From NCBI GenBank assembly GCA_902702965.1, contig CACRXP010000315.1:586605-650604 (forward strand): a DNA stretch of 64,000 nucleotides. The letters are read 5' to 3'. Below, one piece after another: positions 57,000 through 64,000 of this stretch. The notes below the pieces were generated by a model that was not told where the DNA came from, did not search any database, and saw nothing but the letters and a program-made list of their open reading frames with translations. Positions within the stretch are counted from its first letter, which is position 1. Every line of letters starts with the position of its first letter. The position numbers were made by a program, and so were the translations under genes. The DNA is from Spirometra erinaceieuropaei (Eukaryota; Platyhelminthes; Cestoda; Diphyllobothriidea; Diphyllobothriidae).

Positions 57000-57480
57000 T
57001 CAAAGTTAACAGATAATTTCCGAGGAGATCAAAAAGCAACAATTCCTGAACTCACCGAGGCGCCGAGTTTTTCGCAGTTGGGTCAATGTGAAATATTCAA
57101 AATCTGCCAAAATACCTATAAATTATGTGAGTTTAGTAGTCATCTGGAGGATTCAAGGTGAATTACTTGGGAAATCCTGCGTGGGCAGTCAACTTACTGT
57201 ATCAAATTCGGTGGATTCCAGACGTTGCAGTAGGTTGGGTGGGGAAACTTGACCCAAATGTGAGTAAACTCGAGTCTTCCAGCGGGGCCTCGTAGCTCAA
57301 GTGGTAAGAGCGTTGGCTGTACTAAAACCTTTCCCTTACTGCGTGGGTTCGAATACTACCGAGGCGCCGAGTATTTTCACAGTTGGGTCAATATGAATTT
57401 CTGAACTGTCGTATCTACCAGATAGCACGCCGGGAATGCTGGTGAACCCATTGCAGATAAAAAGGGAGGGTCCCACTTTA
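57000..57480 (+). repeat. SINE-d body and family P pieces
   Basis: ACCGAGGCGCCGAGT...TTGGGTCAATxTGAA occurs at 57050 and again at 57360, around a tRNA-like head. TAGATAATTTCC and CAGATAGCACGCCGGGAATG are family P pieces. Together they suggest that SINE-d inserted into an older P copy. Confidence 0.5.
57286..57366 (+). mobile_element. tRNA-derived SINE head, family d, copy 5 (best tRNA likeness)
   Basis: GGCCTCG pairs 6 of 7 with CGAGGCG. The D arm GCTC/GAGC is perfect and the T arm contains GGGTTCGAATACT. The A box CGTAGCTCAAGTGG and the B box are both good. The anticodon arm does not close (TTGGC against AAACC), and related copies elsewhere lead to the same SINE body. I therefore call a SINE, not a tRNA gene. 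Confidence 0.65.
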
Positions 57481-58069
57481 ATACGTCAGAGTAAGTCAGA
57501 CACGATAAATATATCAGACTAAAGTTTAATATAGTCGACTATTGATGGCTCTCAGTTTTAACTGCGAATACTGAAGTAAATAATAACCGACGTTAAACAA
57601 TTTCAATGCGCTACAGGTTTGACAATTAGCATTGTTTGCAGCATACGCAGACGCCTTCGTTAAGTCATGCGTTCACCGGCAGAAGGGCAGAATGCGAGTT
57701 TTAATCAATGCACTAACATTCAGTGAACGTATGCAGGTCAGAATTCCGACCCGAAAGATGACTGCGATCATAATTTTGAAAATAAATAGCACAGTCATAC
57801 ATTGCCCTATCAGTGAGCAATCAGGTCTGGCGGTGTATTCAGTATGTGCAGGAGAACGAAGAAGAGGGCATTTACTTGGCACAGTCCTAAATCATTTGAA
57901 CCAATTTAAAAAAAACTCGACAGGTTTCGTGGATTTATAAACCAGGATTGCGAGTGTTTGGCTTGTGCACAGCGAATGGTCTTACTACTTGAACAAATGA
58001 ATCCAAACGAACGCTGGTAGATGAGTGGGTAAATTGACTCAAACATGATTTGACATACGTTTTCAGGTG

Positions 58070-58150
58070 GTGGCATGGTAGCTCAGGTGTTTGGGGCGTT
58101 GGTAGTGCACAACCATTACACTTACTGTCTTGGCTTCAAACTCCACCGCC
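58070..58150 (+). mobile_element. tRNA-derived SINE, family b, copy 3
   Basis: GCATGGTAGCTCAGGTGTTTGG, read in two parts, forms the A box; GGCTTCAAACTCCACC is a weak B box. Same position as in block 2. Confidence 0.5.
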
Positions 58151-58799
58151 GCCGCCGAGGATCCGGTGCAAGAACAACACAAGACTATCTCAACTAACTG
58201 CCAGCTATTTGAGATCAGAACTCACTGGAAACTGTAATTTAAATGCTCGATTCCTTATCAGTCAATAATACAATTTTCGGATACCTCTTTTTAATTCATC
58301 ATCTATCAAATAAATAAGACTCAGCGGTGATTGACGCGGCCAATTCTTATCTTTTCCATTCTTTCATGTGATACTTATTTATTTTCCAGCAATTGATTGT
58401 TCGTTCTGCATGACGCTTAATGCAAAGTATCGTGCCTCCTCACTGACGGACGATTATGCATGAATGTCTATTGAATTATAGCCAAACTTTCTTTCATTTA
58501 GTCCGCCATTTCGTTCTAGACAACAGAACCTAACCAATTGATCTGACGGGAATTGTGAGAGTCCCATGAGTGCCTTAACATACAGATAACAAAGCCCCAA
58601 GTTGTAGGATCTGAGCTAGAGAGGGGATATGCTGAGAAGGTGCTAGTAAATACTTATTGCAAGGTGTTGGATTCCAGACAAATAACCAGCATCTAAAAAG
58701 TATCGCTGGTCTTTAGGGAGTAAAATGTATAGTTTCGGAACACAAAATGTCAGCTAAGGTGGGAGACTTAGGCAACCGTTTCTAGGTTATTACTCACGG

Positions 58800-58915
58800 C
58801 CAGGGAAACTTCCAGTAACCCCGGAGTGCAGGACTTAGGATTTGAACTAAGATTATTTTATCATCAAAAGCTACAAAATCAAACAATCTGTAGTTTAACG
58901 AGGGATCCGTTGTCA
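58800..58915 (-). mobile_element. tRNA-derived SINE, family c, copy 3
   Basis: Same place in the block as 26170 and 43090. B box on the minus strand reads GTTCAAATCCTAAG. Confidence 0.45.
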
Positions 58916-60099
58916 CTAGGGCTGGTAGAAAAAAGGGCAAGTGCTCGTTAAGCAGACGTTCTATGACAACAAACCTCGCATGCTGGCGTCGCCTCTTGCG
59001 TTCGAGGCATTTTTTGTGCAATTTGTTCAGTACAGTATAAAATCATCACTATTTTTGATGCTGTCTCGTTAGACCTTTCATTTTGCCAAGGATATCTATT
59101 TTCCAGTCCAAAGAAGCCTGCATGGCTTTGATTGGGCTGCCAAGAGCACCGCACACATTATAAATTCAAATGCAACATCGTTTATTCTCCAAACGCCCAC
59201 CTCGATGCAATTAAAATCTCTTTTGATATATCTACTTGGACTTGGATTATTCGTGTACGGCTGCAGAAAATATCAGGGTAATCCTTTCACATATTGCAAA
59301 TCCACAAATTGTATAAAAGGCATTGTGGTTGCAGATGTTTGATAACAAAAAAACAGTTTCCACAATAACCACAATAATAGGGGTTGCGGATGTTCATCTA
59401 TAATGACGGAAATTGTGACGTCTGTGGATATAGATACGAACCACCTAACTGGCAACATCTTTGTTCAAATAATTTTGCTATTCCTCTACGATCATTTGTA
59501 TAAATCATTCCACCTAAATTTTGGGAACAGACTGTTTGAAGGTGGAAACGTAACTGCAGATGTGCAAGGGTATGCGACAAAGAAACAAAAAGGACATGTT
59601 TGTTTTATTTATTTTAAGTAATTTTCGCTCATTTTAACTGAATGAAATGAACCGCTATCATAAATATCAAGATGATAGGTTCTTTTAATACTCTTTATCA
59701 TATCAGCACGCTATACACACGTGCAGAAATTAAGATAAAATAATAGGTTGGCCCGTCGACGGCTGACTGAAACTTAAGAATATGTGGTAAAATTAAATAA
59801 ATGCAAATAATATCAAGCTTTTCCGTAATAAGACTTGTTGACTTTGGGGAACTAGCCCATACTTAATTATTTACAAGGGTGATTTTAACGCTTTCATAAA
59901 TAACTATCGTCGGCTATTTTAATAGTTATTAACGTGTTAGTATGATATCACCTTACCCTAATTAATAACAGTCAATTCTATGTTATGCCACAGAATTCAA
60001 CCTGAGCTACGAGTTTCAAAATCCTCAGAAGTTATTCCAGCGTTCGTGATTGTTAACTGCTTACATTACGTACTCACCTACAACCGGTCTTCTTGTCAA

Positions 60100-60870
60100 A
60101 TAGTTGGGTCCGTTTTTATTGTCTTGAAGATTTTTACGCTCTGCTGAATATGGTCGATAATATTAAAAGCAGTATTTAACTCAAAGTCGAACAGGATTTG
60201 TCACTACAAAGATACTTTATTGTACGTTTGCATACACCCCTATCTCTCTACATCTTTTTGGCCAATTCTACTACTTTTCCTCACACTAAGGCAGCGCTTT
60301 ACGCTTTTGAATGTACGTCGGAATGGCCACATATATACTATAATTTTGTTAAAACTGTTTATGTTTAGAGAGTCCCATCTTTAAACTAAGTACATTCGGG
60401 AGCGTGGTTACACGACAAGAAATGTTTTGTTAGTGGAAAACTGAAAAGGACTATTCGGTGATAGACATTTTGGTGGCAACTCGTAGATTTCCCAAATGGC
60501 AAAACGATAGCAGCCCACATAAATGATATATTGCCTGTGTAATGTATTAGTGCCTTTAAGGGCACGAAATCTCATAGATTTACCGCTTTTACTTTTGTAG
60601 ATAGATAAGATTCCATCAGGCAAAAAATCCATTTTAAACTGCGACAGACTTTTATTAATTAATTAATCTACATCAGATGAGAAACATGTTCTAATACGCG
60701 ACCGAAGTCTAGAACAGGTATCTACAGATGCTAGCACCGGAATATATCGAAACATCGATTTTTGCACAAATATGTGAACATTTTGTTTGATAAAACTTCG
60801 TGGACGGCGGTGGATTCTCTGGCCGTTTGACACTGTGGGAGCGCGCTTGCGGTAATTTATTTTGAAATTT
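60100..60870 (+). repeat. Repeat family H in gene block 3
   Basis: Aligned with 44748-45500. It ends at GGATTCTCTGGCCGTTTGAC, shortly before exon A. Confidence 0.55.
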
Positions 60871-60917
60871 CATTAATTGCATATGTATTTACGAAATCAT
60901 AACCTACTTCTTTGCAG

Positions 60918-61150
60918 GGACACCGGATTGCAAGAATGACGGCACAGACATGCAGCAGCTACTGAGCCGTATTTCGTCTACATGTTTATATATTTATCAT
61001 CACAGAGACACATTCACGCGTTGCGCAATAGACCTTGACACAGATCCGTACATAGGTGACTGTAACCCAAAGGACTTTCATTCTATGCTGGATATGACCA
61101 TCATCTGCAATGTTTACTTTGAAGCCGTTACATATAATTTGGAGCTTCGG
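60918..61150 (+). CDS. Unknown gene, copy 3, exon A
   Basis: 233 bp after CTTCTTTGCAG, with donor GTATGT. It reads DCKNDGTDMQQLLSRISS, DTFTRCAIDLDT and IGDCNPKDFHSMLDM, ending in LELR. The incoming phase needs an earlier exon that I cannot locate; upstream DNA is family H. The acceptor has the best pyrimidine tract of the three copies. Conserved acidic and Cys positions (DC, DC) might be structural. Confidence 0.68.
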
Positions 61151-61482
61151 GTATGTTTGCTAATAAATGTCGTTTGTCTGTTCAATACCAAGTGTTATTG
61201 AATCGTAACTGCAAAATACAAAAGTTAGACAAATTCGATTCAAACCACTTCGTAAGAGTGCAGTGGGCAAATAAGAAATTAATTTGCTAGAATATTCTAG
61301 GTCCTTTTCGTCCACATCGCTATTATCTTTTAGTTTGATATGTATCTGGGAGATTGTTGATTCAAAACATGCTCGCGTCAACAATTTGCTTTCCATATCT
61401 ATTGTTCTCTATTTTTTCGATGTTTTCCAATTTTAAGCCTTGACTTTATTGTGTTGCTGAGGTTTTTGCTCTATCTGAACAG
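61151..61482 (+). other. Intron between exons A and B, copy 3
   Basis: 332 bp, GTATGT donor, CTATCTGAACAG acceptor, phase 0. Clearly alignable with the introns of the other copies but with indels, unlike the exons. Confidence 0.55.
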
Positions 61483-61842
61483 AGAATAATCGAAGAAACT
61501 AATCAAACAATCGTCGAGCAATATCTGCAACTCACCTTAGGAGGCATGAATACCGTAGCTATATTTGAGCGTCGTATAGAACGCGGCTGCATTTACGACG
61601 TCTCCCGGATGCGTCTTCTTGGCTTTGTTTTCCATGAGCTGGAAACGGCCGTTCAATCTGCATTTTCGGGAAGAAGAAACGAAAGTTCACTGACACTTTG
61701 GGCCAATGAATCCATATCGAGATTGTCAATGTATACAAAAAGGTCATTTGAACTTAACCAATTACCCGCTTGTGCCTCTGAATCGCTGAGAGGCCGTGCT
61801 TCACGGAAGAACTATTTTTCTTGTTTGGAAACACAGAAATAA
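61483..61842 (+). CDS. Unknown gene, copy 3, terminal exon B
   Basis: 119 codons and TAA. It reads RIIEETNQTIVEQYLQLTLG, NTVAIFERRIERGCIYDVSR, MRLLGFVFHELETAVQ, LWANESISRLSMYTKRSFEL and SLRGRASRKNYFSCLETQK at the end. One extra codon relative to copy 1 keeps the frame. Between copies 2 and 3 a large share of base changes is silent, as expected under protein-level constraint. This is the copy most likely to be expressed, with both splice signals, full frame and a nearby AATAAA. Family and function are unknown to me. Confidence 0.68.
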   Translation, partial: RIIEETNQTIVEQYLQLTLGGMNTVAIFERRIERGCIYDVSRMRLLGFVFHELETAVQSAFSGRRNESSLTLWANESISRLSMYTKRSFELNQLPACASESLRGRASRKNYFSCLETQK

Positions 61843-61861
61843 TTCCAGACATGCTGTGAAC

Positions 61862-61867
61862 AATAAA
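61862..61867 (+). promoter_or_regulatory. Polyadenylation signal after copy 3
   Basis: AATAAA about 20 bases after the stop codon of exon B, followed by a GTGTGTGT-type GT-rich element. This is a plausible poly(A) site and supports exon B being the last exon. Confidence 0.5.
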
Positions 61868-62499
61868 GTGTGTGTATGATTAAAATAAATTAAGTGCTGA
61901 GTTTCTTTGGCTCTCGGGGGTGTCATTAATATTTGGAAAGCAAGAGTAATTTAGTTGGCTGTGTTAAGTTTTCTAAGCACTTTATACGAGTGGTTTAATT
62001 TCTTAGCCGGAATGCACGGCTAACGTGAACTTTGTAGGCAGTGTCCCAAAAGGAAACATTTTCAATCAAATTAACCTCAACAACTGTACAATTACTACTT
62101 ATTTCAGGAGGCTGAGTCCTGATGAGTCCATAGGGAAGCAACGAATTCAGTGTTGCTGCTCGATCAAGGTTGGATTTTGCTATCGTTTGCAGACATAAGG
62201 CGAGTAGGCCAAACAATTGGCATGCTAGTCGCCCAACATTCGAAGATGATCTGGTAATTGTGTTGAGAGAAGCTGGCAGTTCACCAGCAGTGGTAGATTA
62301 ATCCCGTAGGAGCGTTCTCCCTCCGATGTCACCGAATCCGACTAGCGTCCGTACGAAGCACGGTAGGTAAGAGTGTATTAAAAAACCACTCACATTGGGG
62401 CGACATGCGTAGGGCCACATTGGTAATTATTTAAAACTATGGCGTGCGCATGCATGGAGAAATATACATTGTCTGATTCTCAACCTTCAAAGAGGAAGA

Positions 62500-62662
62500 T
62501 GTTAAAGACAGGATAGCCATTTTTAGCATCTTAGCTGTTGTCAGCCAGCCCTTCCGAACAACGGGCTTGGAGAAACATGAGGCTCGAACCCGCGTCGATC
62601 TCGTTTTGAGCGTTAGTACGTCCAACGCTCTAACTATAAGGCCACGATCTCGTTGTTCTATG
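62500..62662 (-). mobile_element. tRNA-derived SINE, family a, copy 3
   Basis: Minus strand: CGTGGCCTTATAGTTAGAGC as A box, GCGGGTTCGAGCCTCATG as B box, then the family body GGCTGGCTGACAACAGCTAA. It is the best-preserved promoter of the family. It is inserted in gene block 3 only; block 2 lacks it. Confidence 0.72.
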
Positions 62663-63030
62663 GGTTGGGATCGGGAATACTTACTATGTTGGGAGGACGT
62701 TGGCCGATCAGGTTAAGGAAGGTTCTCCTCACGCTCTGTCTTGGGACTTGCTCAAGGGCCTCACAAACTGGCGCATAATATATGTGGTGCCTAATTGTAA
62801 TATCTGCCATAATAGAAGTAGTATCATGACACCTGATCAACAAGGAATTAGGGTCCGAGCCTCAGCTTTCCCTAAACATAGGGGTTGAAAAAGCTGGATA
62901 AAAGTAGCCATTCTAATCGTTATTTACTTTTTCCACGATCTTCTTTTTCTGTATTCGCATATATGTCCACTTAAGAATGGGCACACATGGATACATGGGC
63001 TTTCAATAGCAAACGCATTTCGTATTGGTC

Positions 63031-63600
63031 AGGAAGAGGCAGAAACCAGCCGGGCCGAAGTCGACAAAGGTATAATAGCGGAGGTTACGCGATGGAGTCT
63101 TGGATTTAGGCTGCTAAATAGTTCTTTCGAGCTTATTTGCCATCATCGAAGCAGTCATAAACTTGACCACCTGCTGGAACCGAAAGCACGAACATGCGCA
63201 CACGTATGCATAACGCGGCTGGTCTACCCACCACACATTAATTATCCCACCACACTACTATTGTTATTTGCAATATGTCTCAGGGATCAGATAAACCACA
63301 ATTGTATTGTTTGGCTGGAAGCAGAGCATGAGGATTTAAGGTATTTCCAAGAATGTTCTGTATTATACGTGAATTTTTGTCCTACATGTTGGCCATTGCA
63401 CATAAGACAGTATTCTTCATTAGTAATACAGAATGTTTATTAGAGTCTATGCTGTGGAATATGGAAATAATGGGAACGTTATTCTGTGAATTCTCAATCA
63501 ACGGAAATGGTAATGCAAATTATCTTGTTAATAAATCGATCCCGGAACAAGCATACAGAAAAACAGGAAACGATTTTGCTTTTCGTCGACGAACACTAAA
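63031..63600. other. Stretch without recognised features
   Basis: AT-rich spacer between gene block 3 and the next segment A copy. It has short frames only. Confidence 0.4.
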
Positions 63601-64000
63601 ACATAGAAGAAAAGTCGACACCCAAGGAAGTTATCTAACTTGAATCCACACTACAGGTTGATGTGCTCTAGATCCCGTTTACGGATGAGGCTTGTAAAAG
63701 AGGCTCGATGTATATGGGCTTTTTACAGGAATGTACGTATTTTGTAGAATCCGAATTTTATGTAAATATCATCTTTGACTGTTAGTATTATGCAATTATT
63801 ATTTCTTTTAAATCTCCCATTCTTAATACGTTGAGGAGAGTAAGTTTGTTTGTCATACTGTCTCTCCCAGATATAAAGCTTTTGTATTACTGGGCAACTG
63901 GGATTTTCCTATGTTTATGAGCAGACTCGTAATCTAGTTTCTATATCCCAACGTCCTCAAGGGAAAAGGAAAACAATTCTTTCGCTTTTCCCTGACAGAC
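63600..64000 (+). repeat. Segment A, copy 4, start only
   Basis: Begins near CACCCAAGGAAGTTATCTAA and follows segment A (GTTGATGTGCTCTxGATxC, GAATTTTATGTAxAxATCA) at about 75 percent until the window ends. The array therefore continues to the right. Confidence 0.6.

Larger units (their letters stand above)
57528..63030 (+). repeat. Gene block copy 3
   Basis: Full partner of 42200-47370. It has a short extra piece at 59935 (TTAGTATGATATCACCTTACCC, in two parts) that equals the end of the palindrome at 6175-6197. It also has a SINE-a copy near its right end. About 5.5 kb. Confidence 0.75.

Noticed and set aside
57286..57366. Functional tRNA gene
   Set aside because: Acceptor, D and T arms are fair but the anticodon arm does not close. 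The same head precedes a common SINE body elsewhere.
1..64000. CRISPR array, bacterial operon or phage-like region
   Set aside because: No regularly spaced short repeats, no ribosome-binding-site-led gene runs and no phage proteins. Retroelements, SINEs and spliced exons indicate a eukaryotic nuclear genome.

Overview
The window looks like repeat-dense, intron-containing nuclear DNA of a flatworm. A pseudophyllidean (diphyllobothriidean) tapeworm such as Spirometra, Dibothriocephalus or Schistocephalus is my best guess. The guess rests on an RTE-type LINE whose polyprotein ends in C2H2-like fingers, on CR1-like LINEs, on Penelope-like elements (PLEs) with a GIY-YIG domain and hammerhead-like motifs, and on tRNA-derived SINEs. 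This is recognition from memory, not a search. I see no bacterial operon, rRNA gene, CRISPR array or convincing intact tRNA gene, and no complete gene of a family I know.

Left part (1-26 kb): a CR1-like LINE runs in from the left edge and ends at an N (994). A ~1 kb foldback element family with Tc1/mariner-like ends (CAGT...ACTG flanked by TA) has full copies at 3180-4174 and 9656-10638, with a third at 40028-40997. A ~500 bp palindrome lies at 5692-6195. There are tandem repeats at 4.6 and 6.6 kb, a broken Gypsy reverse transcriptase at 7.6-8.1 kb, PLE fragments at 15.3-16.4 and 19.9-20.7 kb, and two direct duplications at 18.7/20.7 and 21.6/23.3 kb. I recognise nothing at about 11.8-14.6 kb.

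Right part (26-64 kb): this is an array of diverged segmental duplications. A 'gene block' occurs three times, at 26.0-33.7 (split by a ~3.2 kb insertion carrying an RTE LINE), 42.2-47.4 and 57.5-63.0 kb. Each block carries the same two-exon coding unit. Exon A is exactly 233 bp in all three, splice signals are conserved, and the reading frame runs from exon A into a terminal exon B. Two copies keep full frames; the middle one has a premature stop. I do not recognise the protein. A second segment set (A-B-C-D) follows the gene blocks at 34.9-39.5, 48.2-50.4, 50.4-55.4 and 63.6-64 kb.

Most notable: the three-copy unknown gene; a nearly canonical type-I hammerhead fold at 35667-35720, apparently PLE-derived, with a decayed paralogue at 51158-51211; the large young palindrome; and the transposase-less foldback family. 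All coordinates of repeats were judged by eye and their edges are approximate.
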